NCBI GenBank assembly: GCA_036386415.1
Contig: DASVVT010000095.1
Span: 1-64,000, forward strand
DNA from: DASVVT01 sp036386415
Lineage (GTDB): Bacteria; Acidobacteriota; Blastocatellia; Pyrinomonadales; Pyrinomonadaceae
Reading direction: 5' to 3'
Length of the DNA: 64,000 bases
The notes beneath the pieces are model-generated. The model was given only the letters and a program-made list of their open reading frames with translations. It was not told where the DNA came from and searched no databases. The position numbers and the translations under genes were made by a program. How positions within the stretch are numbered: the stretch's first letter is position 1; the number at the start of each line of letters is the position of its first letter. Of the stretch, positions 42,460 through 50,532 are shown one piece after another.

Positions 42460-43743
42460 TTAGCTCGCGCGGCGCATGCCGCCCGCTGCTGCCGCTTCAT
42501 GTTGCAGACCCTTGAGGTGATCTATGAAGCTGGAGGCGGCGCGCTTCGACAGCTCGTCCGTCTTGCAGCGCAGGACAGTCTGGCACTCTTCCTCGACATC
42601 GACGCCGATCTCACGACCGATGGCGCGGATCATCCCCAATTGCTTGGGCGTCACCAGATCGGCCATCGACTTGGCGAGCGGGTCGCGCGGAAACTCTCGC
42701 GCCTGCGCTGCGCCCTCTTTCTCGATCACGTCGGATTCGCGCTGGTACAGCTCGCGCGCAATGCCGAACTTCACAGCCGCGCGCTTCAAGGCGTCGTGCT
42801 CGGCCTTCTTGATCCCCATCTCGCTCTCAGCCGTGCCGGTGCCGACGCCTTCGCGTGTCACACCGTCAATCGTGATCGCGGCGGTGACGGCCACCATGTC
42901 GCCGATCTGTACGATGTTACGAACCGAGTGCGACCAGGTCGGGGTGACGCGGTCGAGCAGGTCTGCGACCGTGTGCCACTCGACGTATTCGACCATGTGC
43001 GTGTTGCCCTGACGATCCGTCCAGCCCTCGCGCGTCTTGACGAGGCTCGAATCCACCTGCTGGCGCAAAGCGCGCAGGGTGTTGGTGAAGGCCAGCGGGA
43101 CGACCGGCGCGGCTGGCTCTGCTGCGGCCAGCGCCATCTCTTCTGTTTCGTTCACGGTTGCGGCACGTGTGGCAACCGATTGTTCTTGCTTCTTAATCAT
43201 TTCATGCTCCTCATTGCTTGTGTGTTTCGCGAGCGGACGAACGTTGGAGCTTCTGTCCGTAGCTTCCGCCACTGAACCGGTCTCCGACGCTTCATCCCGC
43301 TCCCGTTCGGAGCGTGCGATTTCCACGGTCGGCTCTGCCACCTTCCTGGTCGCACGCTTCTCGGATGCGTTGATAGTGTTTGTGTTGGGCTCGGCAACTG
43401 CCGGTCGTGCGGTCGCTTCCGCGCTCGCCCTCTCCGGCGCCGTTTGTTTGGCTACGCTCTCGTTGTTCTTCGCCAGAAGCGAATGCTTGACCGCGAGAAT
43501 GTGTTCGCAACGGAACGAGGCATCCGTGCCGCCTTGCTCCTCGAATTCGAGGCAAGAGCAACGTACTTTTCCGGTCTCGTCGCGCCACACCTCATAGCTG
43601 GACTTGCGCCCGCGCAAAGAGGGGGTCGCGACGCGAAAGCGGTCGCCTTCACGAGTCACCAGACCCATGGCCGCGATCCCCTGCGCGCGTTTGTCACGCA
43701 TGAGCGCTTTCCTATCTGTTCCGGCTGCGATATTTGCTGACAT
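42460..43743 (-). CDS. SWIM zinc finger-Rad52 fusion protein (DNA annealing)
   Basis: 427 residues; GGAGGAC lies nine nt before the ATG. An N-terminal SWIM-type zinc finger has Cys62, Cys64, Cys79 and His81 (VRCSC, FRCEH). A Glu/Ala/Thr-rich linker covers about 95-215. The Rad52/Rad22-type single-strand annealing domain is at about 222-335 (EYVEWHTVADLLDRVTPTW, VTREGVGTGTAESEMGIKKA, HDALKRAAVKFGIARELY). A helical C-terminal part resembles the tail of phage annealing proteins. It should bind and anneal single-stranded DNA in repair or recombination. The SWIM fusion is unusual. Confidence 0.87.
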   Translation of the reverse strand: MSANIAAGTDRKALMRDKRAQGIAAMGLVTREGDRFRVATPSLRGRKSSYEVWRDETGKVRCSCLEFEEQGGTDASFRCEHILAVKHSLLAKNNESVAKQTAPERASAEATARPAVAEPNTNTINASEKRATRKVAEPTVEIARSERERDEASETGSVAEATDRSSNVRPLAKHTSNEEHEMIKKQEQSVATRAATVNETEEMALAAAEPAAPVVPLAFTNTLRALRQQVDSSLVKTREGWTDRQGNTHMVEYVEWHTVADLLDRVTPTWSHSVRNIVQIGDMVAVTAAITIDGVTREGVGTGTAESEMGIKKAEHDALKRAAVKFGIARELYQRESDVIEKEGAAQAREFPRDPLAKSMADLVTPKQLGMIRAIGREIGVDVEEECQTVLRCKTDELSKRAASSFIDHLKGLQHEAAAAGGMRRAS

Positions 43744-43765
43744 GGCTCTTGTCCTCCAAAAAATC

Positions 43766-43966
43766 TTAGGCCGCGCGTTCAGCGGGCATCTCGTTGACGC
43801 TGTTGAGAGGCTGCGACGCCTGCCTGACGGGCTGCGTAACCGTCGCGCTCAGGCGCTGCTCAAGGTCTGCCAGGCGCGCTTCCAACTCCTCCACGCGCCG
43901 ACCCTGTGCGTACACGGTCTTGAACAGGCTATCGAATGTCTCCCAAATGTAAGAAGAATCCGGCAT
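43766..43966 (-). CDS. Small coiled-coil protein
   Basis: 66 residues from the ATG at 43966, one nt after the HNH stop codon, so translation is probably coupled. Helical with a clear heptad region (GRRVEELEARLADLEQRLSA). Lies 22 nt before the SWIM-Rad52 start. May be an oligomerisation or adaptor factor for it. Confidence 0.7.
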   Translation of the reverse strand: MPDSSYIWETFDSLFKTVYAQGRRVEELEARLADLEQRLSATVTQPVRQASQPLNSVNEMPAERAA

Positions 43967-43967
43967 G

Positions 43968-44465
43968 CTAAATATGTCTCCACTTCTGACGATGAATGAT
44001 CTTGGAGATATAACCCTTATAAACCCCGTACTCGTCCCCAAGTTGCTGCATCGTTACTTTAACAAGCTTCCGGTCGGCATAGCGGCGACGAATTTCCAGA
44101 ACTGCTTGCTCAGTCAGTTTCAATGGATGTGAATTACGCCCCTTACGCCTCATGTCGTGCATGTTCTCTTCTTGACTACCAATGAACAAATGATCGGGAC
44201 GGCAACAGGGTGGGTTGTCGCATTTGTGGCAAACGCACATCCCTTCTGGAATTTCTCCGTACTTCAATTCGTATGCAATGCGATGTGCATATTGATATGT
44301 GCCGTCTTTCCAAGCCGTTCCATAGCCGCTCCGTAATACCCGGCCACGCCATAGCCAGCAACCATTCGATTCAGACGATAGTTCAACCTTCGACCAAAAA
44401 CGCTCGGCAAAATTGCTCCCGATATGCCGTTGTGCCACCCGCAATGTCGCAGCACACTGTTTCAT
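43968..44465 (-). CDS. HNH endonuclease
   Basis: 165 residues from the ATG at 44465. The HNH core is in GTYQYAHRIAYELKYGEIPE, VCHKCDNPPCCRPDHLFIG and QEENMHDMRRKGR, the layout of HNH-3 nucleases with an AP2-like or HTH C-terminal part (LTEQAVLEIRRRYADRKLVK, MQQLGDEYGVYKGYISKII). The predicted promoter leaves only about 3 nt of 5' UTR, so the mRNA may be leaderless. First gene of a four-gene operon with the coiled-coil, SWIM-Rad52 and HTH-like genes. Stand-alone mobility (homing) or repair are both possible roles. Confidence 0.85.
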   Translation of the reverse strand: MKQCAATLRVAQRHIGSNFAERFWSKVELSSESNGCWLWRGRVLRSGYGTAWKDGTYQYAHRIAYELKYGEIPEGMCVCHKCDNPPCCRPDHLFIGSQEENMHDMRRKGRNSHPLKLTEQAVLEIRRRYADRKLVKVTMQQLGDEYGVYKGYISKIIHRQKWRHI

Positions 44466-44478
44466 ACGTGAAACAGTG
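44455..44478. promoter_or_regulatory. Operator: perfect 10-bp-arm dyad
   Basis: Arms CACTGTTTCA (44455-44464) and TGAAACAGTG (44469-44478) flank TACG. It overlaps the -10 box, start site and start codon of the HNH gene and lies about 140 nt before the XRE regulator. Probably the binding site of that regulator. Confidence 0.75.
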
Positions 44479-44503
44479 TACCATGGTTCCCGGTTTGTTG
44501 CAA
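44475..44503 (-). promoter_or_regulatory. Promoter of the HNH-Rad52 operon
   Basis: Read on the minus strand: TTGCAA (44503-44498), 17 nt, TACACT (44480-44475). The -10 overlaps the dyad, so a bound repressor would block RNA polymerase. Confidence 0.65.
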
Positions 44504-44518
44504 GTATAAAACAAAGTC

Positions 44519-44547
44519 TTGCATCTAAAATTTTCCTGTGATATGGT
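44519..44547 (+). promoter_or_regulatory. Promoter of the XRE-ImmA genes
   Basis: TTGCAT (44519-44524), 17 nt, TATGGT (44542-44547), 68 nt before the regulator start. The box match is moderate. Confidence 0.5.
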
Positions 44548-44614
44548 TGGGCGTAGAGAGCCCGCCTGAGGGGTGCTTTCCGGAGCATTCGGGCGTGCCA
44601 AAAGGAGGCCAAAT

Positions 44615-45034
44615 ATGGCGCAATCTGATAAAAGTTTGGTAAATACGGTGGAGCTTGGGCGTGCCATCCGCCGCAAACGCGAGGAGCAGGGCTTGAGCCT
44701 GCGCGATGTCGCCGATGAAACAGACGTTTCGGCATCCACCCTGTCGCGGATAGAGAACGGCACGGGCAAACCCGATGCGGACAACATCGCTCGCCTGACC
44801 GCCTGGCTCAACGTGCCTGTGGAGCGCATTATGAGCGGGCGCGGGTCGGACGGCGACGAGGCGACGGCTGTCGTCTACTTCCCGCAGGAGAGTACGCCCG
44901 AAATCGTCGAAGCGCACTTGAGAGCCGACCGCAATCTGACGCCGGAGACGGCCAAAGCGCTCTCGGAGCTTTTCCGTGTCGCTTACCAGCAGTTCAGCCA
45001 TCCCGGCGAAGATGCGCGCAAGCGTCGCCGCTAG
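44615..45034 (+). CDS. XRE-family transcriptional repressor
   Basis: 139 residues; AAAGGAGG precedes the ATG at 44615 and a longer frame is rejected. An XRE helix-turn-helix fills about 10-70 (LGRAIRRKREEQGLSLRDVA, DVSASTLSRIENGTGKPDAD). A C-terminal domain follows (about 85-139; TPEIVEAHLRADRNLTPETA). Size and layout match DdrO of Deinococcus and ImmR-type repressors. The next gene is an ImmA/IrrE-like protein, the family that cleaves such repressors. It probably binds the dyad at 44455-44478 and represses the divergent HNH-Rad52 operon. Confidence 0.85.
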   Translation: MAQSDKSLVNTVELGRAIRRKREEQGLSLRDVADETDVSASTLSRIENGTGKPDADNIARLTAWLNVPVERIMSGRGSDGDEATAVVYFPQESTPEIVEAHLRADRNLTPETAKALSELFRVAYQQFSHPGEDARKRRR

Positions 45035-45185
45035 AGCTGTCGCTGTAAGCGCAGAGACAAAGAGCGTTAAGAAGTATTCAACCAGAGTCGAGTGGCCGCG
45101 TTGTTTTCTTGCAGCGCGGCCTTTTTGTAGAATAAGTGTCCTCGGGGTGAGCTACGGGGGAAGTGAAACAAGACTAAGAGCAGGG

Positions 45186-45191
45186 TATAAT
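45186..45191 (+). promoter_or_regulatory. Possible -10 box just before the ImmA-like gene
   Basis: A perfect TATAAT lies seven nt before the GTG at 45198, which would make a leaderless mRNA. No good -35 box is seen, so this is weak. Confidence 0.3.
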
Positions 45192-45197
45192 CCGCAC

Positions 45198-45854
45198 GTG
45201 GACGACACCGTTTTTCCGCCATCTTACAAGGGACGCCAGTATGAGCTGCGCGCGATGGGTTTGCGCGACTTTGCGGGTCTTAGTCGCGACGACGAGCCGC
45301 TCGACCCTTTCGCGCTGGCCGATTACGCGCGGCTGATGGTGATAGACTTCGAGCAGATCAAGGGGCTTTCGGAAGAGACGCGCCTTCATCTTCTGGGCAC
45401 TGCCTCGGATGCCTGGTCTGGCGGCACATGCTCGCGTCCGCTGCCGAATGGCTGGCGGGTCGTGATCCTGAATCCGAGACACGGGGCGCAGCGCAACAAC
45501 GCCACCCTGATGGAAGAGGTCTGCCACGTCTTTCTAGGGCACAAGGCGAACCGTCTGCACATCATCGCTGAAAACAAGCAGGGCAAGACCGTCTCACGCG
45601 ACTATAACGACGACGACGAGGAGGCAGCTTACGCCGTAGGGGCCGCCGCGCTCGTTCCCTTTGCGGCGCTGCGCCGCTTCGTTCTAGAAGGCAAGACCTC
45701 AAGGGAGATTGCGCAACATTTCAACGTGAGCCGTGATCTTGTCGAATATCGTATGAAGGTCTCGCGGCTGTGGTCGGATTACAAGACGCGTCACGCGGAG
45801 GAATTGCGACAGCGCGAGCAACAGGGCGGCAACGGCTATCCAAGGCAAAAGTAA
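45198..45854 (+). CDS. ImmA/IrrE-family metallopeptidase-like protein
   Basis: 218 residues if started at the GTG at 45198; the start is uncertain (another GTG at 45147). The helical catalytic region reads TLMEEVCHVFLGH where active members read HExxH, so the first zinc His appears to be Glu while the second His and the following GH are kept. Other family landmarks are DPFALADYARLMVIDF and DDDEEAAYAVGAAALVPFAAL. The C-terminus has FNVSRDLVEYRMKVSR. Paired with an XRE repressor, it fits the ImmR/ImmA and DdrO/IrrE switches. The altered motif questions protease activity. Confidence 0.8.
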   Translation: MDDTVFPPSYKGRQYELRAMGLRDFAGLSRDDEPLDPFALADYARLMVIDFEQIKGLSEETRLHLLGTASDAWSGGTCSRPLPNGWRVVILNPRHGAQRNNATLMEEVCHVFLGHKANRLHIIAENKQGKTVSRDYNDDDEEAAYAVGAAALVPFAALRRFVLEGKTSREIAQHFNVSRDLVEYRMKVSRLWSDYKTRHAEELRQREQQGGNGYPRQK

Positions 45855-45860
45855 GGGTTT

Positions 45861-45978
45861 GTCCGTGGTCAGTAGTCCGTTGTCCGTCGTTAGCTTAGGT
45901 CAAGCCGAACATTTGATCTTCAGGCGGCCAGCTTATTCAGCACATGCGACTGACAACTGACCACGGACAACGGACAGC
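45861..45978. repeat. Intergenic hairpin repeat, family R4 copy 2
   Basis: GTCCGTGGTCAGTAGTCCGT and TGTCCGTCGTTAG on the left match GACTGACAACTGACCACGG and ACAACGGACAGC on the right; the inner segment contains TTTGATCTTCAGG. It is preceded by AAGGCAAAAGTAAG, a half of the R6 word, which forms the end of the ImmA-like gene. Confidence 0.83.
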
Positions 45979-45987
45979 TTCTTGAGC

Positions 45988-47115
45988 ATGGAGCAAACGG
46001 ACGGAAACAGAAGGCCGTTGCGCGATCTCTGCGAGGAGATTAAAAACCATATTGACTATTGCTCCTTCTACCTGCGCTACTGCCAGGAAGCGCGTGCCTC
46101 TGGCCTGCGCTTTCGTACCCGGTGCCCGATCCCTGCGCACGGCCATAGCGGCAAGGGAAACCCGAGCCTTTCGATAGACCTCCGACGCGGCCTCTTTCAC
46201 TGCTTCTCACGCGATGAAGGTGGCGATGCGATCCGTTTCTACGAGTTGATGCATGGTGTTTCGTTCATCAGCGCGGTGCGAGAGATGGCGCGCGAGCTTG
46301 GCCTCAGCACGAACGCACAGCGCGCACTCACATTTCAGTCCGGGGAGGAAGCGACGTGGAGAGATGACGATGAGCCACTCACGTCTGAGCGCATGTGCGC
46401 CGTCTGCGAAGCTTTCCTTGAGGTTTGTCGTCAGGAAGAACAGACGGAAGGCGCAAACTACCTTGCGCGGCGCGGCATAGACGCCGAGACAATGAAACGC
46501 GCGGGCGTAGTTTACTTTCCGCGGCGCGCCTATCGCCGCGTGATGCGCAGTATGCAGGAGCGCTTCGCGACAGACGAGCTACAGCGGAGCGGCCTCTTCA
46601 ACGCACAAGCGCATCTGACCTTCTATCGCCACAGGCTTCTCTTTCCCTTTTACGTGGAGGGGCTCGCAAGGTATCTACAGGCGCGCACTACTGCCTCCGG
46701 CGTCGAGCCGCGCTGGCATAACATGCGCGGGGGCGTTCCGTCACTCTACAACGTGGACGCGCTCAATAGCCTCCCAAGCGGGCGGATCGTTTATTTGGTC
46801 GAAGGCTTCACGGATACGCTCACGCTCTCGGCGCACGGTTTCACGGCTGTGGGGCTCGTCGGCGCATCCGGGCTCAAGGCGGAATGGCTCGCGCCGCTGG
46901 CGCGCTTCCGTGTGGTGGCTGCGCTCGACGGAGACGCTGCGGGCGAGCGCGCTGCGTCCGCATACCGCGAGATGTTTGCAGAGCGCGGGATGCAGCTTGC
47001 CTGTCTCAAGCTCTCTTCGGACGTCAACGATTTTTTCCGTCACAATCCGACGGCGGCGCTCGAATTCGATTTGATGACGGAGGAGGCGATGGAAGAAGTA
47101 GACAGTAGACAGTAG
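45988..47115 (+). CDS. DnaG-like protein with CHC2 zinc ribbon and TOPRIM
   Basis: 375 residues from the ATG at 45988 (a TTG two codons earlier is possible; no clear ribosome binding site). A CHC2 zinc-finger-like N-domain covers about 25-90 (RTRCPIPAHGHSGKGNPSLS, GLFHCFSRDEGGDAIRF). A primase-core-like region with FPFYVEGLARYLQAR follows. A TOPRIM domain is at about 265-345 (VYLVEGFTDTLTLSAHG, VVAALDGDAAGERAA). The helicase-binding domain of DnaG is absent, as in phage or plasmid primases. The last residues (VDSRQ) come from the left arm of the following hairpin. Confidence 0.82.
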   Translation: MEQTDGNRRPLRDLCEEIKNHIDYCSFYLRYCQEARASGLRFRTRCPIPAHGHSGKGNPSLSIDLRRGLFHCFSRDEGGDAIRFYELMHGVSFISAVREMARELGLSTNAQRALTFQSGEEATWRDDDEPLTSERMCAVCEAFLEVCRQEEQTEGANYLARRGIDAETMKRAGVVYFPRRAYRRVMRSMQERFATDELQRSGLFNAQAHLTFYRHRLLFPFYVEGLARYLQARTTASGVEPRWHNMRGGVPSLYNVDALNSLPSGRIVYLVEGFTDTLTLSAHGFTAVGLVGASGLKAEWLAPLARFRVVAALDGDAAGERAASAYREMFAERGMQLACLKLSSDVNDFFRHNPTAALEFDLMTEEAMEEVDSRQ

Positions 47116-47242
47116 TCAGTAGCCAGTAGAAAAACCGGGCTTCGCGCTTCGTTACATACTGTAGATTAAGGCTAGATCGCTATAAACGGCATCAACCGCT
47201 TTTCTTTTCTACTGGCTACTGACTACTGTCTACTGTCTACTG
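47099..47242. repeat. Intergenic hairpin repeat, family R3 copy 2
   Basis: TAGACAGTAGACAGTAGTCA and GTAGCCAGTAGAAAA on the left match TTTTCTACTGGCTACTGACT and ACTGTCTACTGTCTACTG on the right. The inner 70 nt match the inner part of copy 3 in reverse orientation (GCGGTTGATGC, GCGAAGC). Confidence 0.87.
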
Positions 47243-47256
47243 TTATAATAACAATC

Positions 47257-48558
47257 ATGGCAGAGCGAATAAAAGAGGCAGCCCTTCCTGTGGTGAATCT
47301 GAGCACCACGGACAAGCTGCGCCTGCTTCTGGACATCACGAAGAAGATCAGCCGCTCGCTGGATTTGCAGGAAGTCCTCAACCTGGTGATGGACACGCTC
47401 GGCTCGCTGATCCCGTATGATGCAGCCGGAATCTTTGTCCTTCAGTGTGCGAGGGTTGGGACAAACGTTTCAGGCGATCAAACCTGTGTCTTCCATACGG
47501 AGGCTGTGCGCGGCTACGACATAGATGAGCTATCGGAGCTTCGGCTGAAGATGGGCGAGGGAATCATCGGCCACGTGGCGCTGACGGGCGAGCCGGTCAT
47601 CTCGCCGGACGTGCGCCACGACCCGCGATACGTCAACGCGCGTACGGAAACGCGCTCGGAGATGGTCGCGCCCATCATCTCCAACGATGAAGTCATCGGC
47701 GTGTTCGATCTGGAAAGCGACCGTTTGAACGCTTACACTCCAGATGATCTACAGGTACTCCTGCTGCTCGCTTCGCAAGTGGCGATCATCATCGAAAAGG
47801 TGATGCTGCACGAGCAGTTGGTCGAAAAGAAGCGACTCGAAGGGCAGTTGGAAGTTGCGCGGCAGGTGCAGCTTGAGCTTCTTCCGGCGCAAGACCCGCA
47901 GCTCGAAGGCTTCGACATCAGCGCTTATAACTTCCCGACCGAAGAGGTGTCGGGCGATTACTACGACTGGGTGCGCATCTACGAAGATCAGATCGGCATC
48001 GTCGTGGCTGACGTTTCCGGCAAAGGCGTCCCGGCGGCTCTGCTGATGGCTTTCCTGCGCGCCTCATTGCGCGCGGCGATTCACATCGGCTATGCGCCGC
48101 ACATCTCTATGGCGAAGGTCAACTACCTGCTCTGGGAATCAATTGAGCGCAATCAATTCGTCACGGCCTTCTACAGCGTGCTCGATGCTTCGAACCGCAC
48201 GCTCGCCTACACGAACGCGGGACACAGTCCGCCCCTCCTGCTCGAAAAGGATGGGAGAGCGCGTTTCATAGAGCGCGGCGGGCGTCCGCTCGGAATGTTC
48301 AGGGACACACGCTATTACGAATATTATCTCTCTATGGAGCCGGGGCAGGTGCTTGTGCTCTACACGGATGGCGTGACGGAAGCGACCAACGCAAAAGGGG
48401 AAGAGTATGGCATTGAGCGCCTGGAGCGCGCGGTGCGCGAAGGGAGTCATTTGAGCGCACGCGAGCTGATCGGTTTCATACACAGGGACGTGCTCGAATG
48501 GACGGACGGCCAGGGCGCAACCGACGACATCACCTTTTTCATCGTCAAAGCCCTGTGA
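47257..48558 (+). CDS. GAF-PP2C (SpoIIE/RsbU-type) phosphatase
   Basis: 433 residues. A GAF domain (about 25-185; GLTGEPVISPDVRHDPRYVN-like region read here as ALTGEPVISPDVRHDPRY) leads by a short coiled-coil (LEGQLEVARQVQLELLPAQ) to a PP2C phosphatase domain (about 225-433). The metal-site motifs are seen: VSGDYYDW, VADVSGKGVPAALLM, TNAGHSPPLLL, YTDGVTEATN and the last GATDDITFF. Such enzymes dephosphorylate STAS-type antagonists and so release sigma factors; the STAS protein at 13633-13971 is a candidate partner. Confidence 0.9.
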   Translation: MAERIKEAALPVVNLSTTDKLRLLLDITKKISRSLDLQEVLNLVMDTLGSLIPYDAAGIFVLQCARVGTNVSGDQTCVFHTEAVRGYDIDELSELRLKMGEGIIGHVALTGEPVISPDVRHDPRYVNARTETRSEMVAPIISNDEVIGVFDLESDRLNAYTPDDLQVLLLLASQVAIIIEKVMLHEQLVEKKRLEGQLEVARQVQLELLPAQDPQLEGFDISAYNFPTEEVSGDYYDWVRIYEDQIGIVVADVSGKGVPAALLMAFLRASLRAAIHIGYAPHISMAKVNYLLWESIERNQFVTAFYSVLDASNRTLAYTNAGHSPPLLLEKDGRARFIERGGRPLGMFRDTRYYEYYLSMEPGQVLVLYTDGVTEATNAKGEEYGIERLERAVREGSHLSARELIGFIHRDVLEWTDGQGATDDITFFIVKAL

Positions 48559-48561
48559 GAT

Positions 48562-48644
48562 AAGGCAAAAGTAAGAAGGCAAAAGGCAAAAGTGAGGCGG
48601 AAAACCTGCTTTACTTTTGCCTTTTGCCTTCTTACTTTTGCCTT
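48562..48644. repeat. Hairpin repeat of GGCAAAAGTAAG words, family R6 copy 2
   Basis: Perfect 32-bp arms (48562-48593 and 48613-48644) made of AAGGCAAAAGTAAGAAGGC and AAAAGGCAAAAGT, with a 19-nt loop. It separates convergent genes. Confidence 0.9.
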
Positions 48645-48647
48645 GAT

Positions 48648-48938
48648 TTAGTGCGCCGTTAATGAATTATGCGCGTGATCGCCGCCCGGCGCGAGCGGGG
48701 CACGATAATCTCCGAAGTGAAATGCGGCTTCTGTGTCGGAAAAAGCGTAAACATCAAAGCCGTATGCATCTAAACACGCCGCCAAATCATCGGGCGAGAG
48801 GAGAAAAACAGCGGGTGGATAGCCCGCCTCGGCACGAATTTCCAGCAGGCGCTCGACCACTTCCAGCGGAGCAAAGCATCGCACAGGGTCTCTGTATGTT
48901 GCCATGACTTCTAGCGCCTCACTTTCGTCAGTTTCCAT
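48648..48938 (-). CDS. Small hypothetical protein
   Basis: 96 residues; GGGAGC precedes the ATG. Acidic, one-domain sequence with RCFAPLEVVERLLEIRAEAG, FLLSPDDLAACLDAYGFDVY and FHFGDYRAPLAPGGDHAHN. The regular amphipathic pattern supports real coding. No family recognised; the end His/Asp cluster could bind metal. Confidence 0.7.
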   Translation of the reverse strand: METDESEALEVMATYRDPVRCFAPLEVVERLLEIRAEAGYPPAVFLLSPDDLAACLDAYGFDVYAFSDTEAAFHFGDYRAPLAPGGDHAHNSLTAH

Positions 48939-49056
48939 TGATGCTCCCGAACCGCACAGAACCGAGCATCTTCAGCCTTACACCCATTTTGATGTACGCT
49001 CCCTGTGTCGCGGTTGTTCGCTCCAAAGATTTCTTTTTCTTCACGAAGACCCGTGG

Positions 49057-49149
49057 GAATGCGGAATGCGGATTGGGGGTTGCGGATTTAAGGAAGATGC
49101 ATCGTGGCTTTTTCAATCCGCAATCCGAAATCCCCAATCCGCATTCCGC
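49057..49149. repeat. Hairpin repeat of GAATGCG words, family R8 copy 2
   Basis: GAATGCGGAATGCGGATTGG and GGGTTGCGGATT on the left match AATCCGCAATCCGAAATCCC and CAATCCGCATTCCGC on the right. Confidence 0.83.
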
Positions 49150-49206
49150 AAACGGCCTGTAAAAATGGGGTGATAAAACAAAAACCTTTACAGGAGAGGG
49201 CAGTAA

Positions 49207-50532
49207 ATGGTAGAGGTAATAGAGAAGGGCGCGCGTACCGCGTTCGCCCACCACCTCAAAGCTTTCCTGGCGATCTACACTTACGAACATATGAGTACGA
49301 CAGAACAACCTACTATCACCCAGACAAATGCGCCTGCCGCCGCACCAACAGCGACGCCTGCGCCGCAGCCGCCGAACTTTATACAGGTGCTACAGCGTAT
49401 GCTGGCGGTTAACGACAAGGTTAGCGACCTGATCTTTTCACCCGGACGCCCGCCGCAGATAGAATTGGTCGGAAAACTGCAACCCGTCCTCATCCCCGGC
49501 CTAGAAAAGCTGACACCCGCGCACACCGCAGGGATCAGTAAGGTGATCATCGGCAACCACCAGGTGGCGGCGCAAAACCTTGAAAAATATGGCTCAGCCG
49601 ACCTTTCGTTCAGCGCGCCCGGCTTCTCGCGCTTTCGCGTCAATATCTTCATGCAGCGCGGCACGCACGCCATCGTCATGCGCGTCATCCCTTCGCGCCC
49701 GCCGCAATTTAAAGACTTCGATCTGCCGCGTGAGCTTGAGAAAATAGCCGATCTCAAGAACGGCGTCGTCCTCGTCACGGGGCCGACGGGCTCAGGCAAA
49801 AGCTCCACGCTGGCGGCCATCATAGACCTCATCAACGAGACTAAGTACTATCACATCGTGACCATAGAAGACCCCATAGAGTTCCTGCATATGCACAAGA
49901 ACTCAACCGTTCACCAGCGAGAGCTTCACTCCGACACGCCGGATTTCGCGCTCGCCCTGCGCGCCGCGCTGCGCCAGGCTCCCAAAGTTATCCTGGTCGG
50001 CGAGATGCGCGACCGCGAGACCATCGAAGTCGCATTGGAAGCCGCTGAAACAGGCCACCTGGTGCTCTCCACGCTCCACACTATCGATGCCTCGAAGACC
50101 GTTGACCGCATCATCGGTGTCTTCCCCAAGAACGAGGAGAAGGCCATCCGCACGCGCATCGCCCAATCTTTTCGCTACATCGTCTCGCAGCGCCTGATCC
50201 CGCGCGCAGATCAGAAGGGCAGGGTCGCGGCCATTGAAATCCTCAAATCGACGGCGCGCACCAAAGACTACATCGAAAAGGGCGAACAGGAAGGCAAGTC
50301 GCTCCTGGACGCCATGGAGCAGGGCGATCAGGAAGGCATGCAGACTTTCGACGGCGTGATCGAAAACTTCATCCGCAGCGGCGTCCTAACAAAAGAAGAT
50401 GCGCTGCCTTACGCCACGAACCAGAATAACCTGCTCCTGCGGCTGGCCGATATGGCCGACGCCCCCAGGCCGCAGCCGACCGCGCCAGCGAAGGGTCAGG
50501 ACAACTCGATGCTGGATATGATCGAACGATAA
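49207..50532 (+). CDS. pilT: PilT-type twitching-motility ATPase
   Basis: 441 residues. The ATG at 49207 has GGAGAGGG upstream; an internal ATG at 49291 does not. The PilT fold: an N-terminal PAS-like part (QVLQRMLAVNDKVSDLIFSP), then Walker A GPTGSGKSS (about residue 195), Asp box EDPIEFLH, Walker B ILVGEMRD and His box GHLVLSTLHTID. The C-terminus ends in a Pro-rich linker and DNSMLDMIER. It powers retraction of type IV pili. The variant LIFSPGRPPQ where PilT often has LHL sequences suggests a PilT/PilU-like paralogue. Confidence 0.9.
   Translation: MVEVIEKGARTAFAHHLKAFLAIYTYEHMSTTEQPTITQTNAPAAAPTATPAPQPPNFIQVLQRMLAVNDKVSDLIFSPGRPPQIELVGKLQPVLIPGLEKLTPAHTAGISKVIIGNHQVAAQNLEKYGSADLSFSAPGFSRFRVNIFMQRGTHAIVMRVIPSRPPQFKDFDLPRELEKIADLKNGVVLVTGPTGSGKSSTLAAIIDLINETKYYHIVTIEDPIEFLHMHKNSTVHQRELHSDTPDFALALRAALRQAPKVILVGEMRDRETIEVALEAAETGHLVLSTLHTIDASKTVDRIIGVFPKNEEKAIRTRIAQSFRYIVSQRLIPRADQKGRVAAIEILKSTARTKDYIEKGEQEGKSLLDAMEQGDQEGMQTFDGVIENFIRSGVLTKEDALPYATNQNNLLLRLADMADAPRPQPTAPAKGQDNSMLDMIER

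Noticed and set aside
42409..43275. 288-codon open frame opposite the SWIM-Rad52 gene
   Set aside because: It is a shadow of GC-rich coding on the minus strand; the Rad52 domain is clear there.
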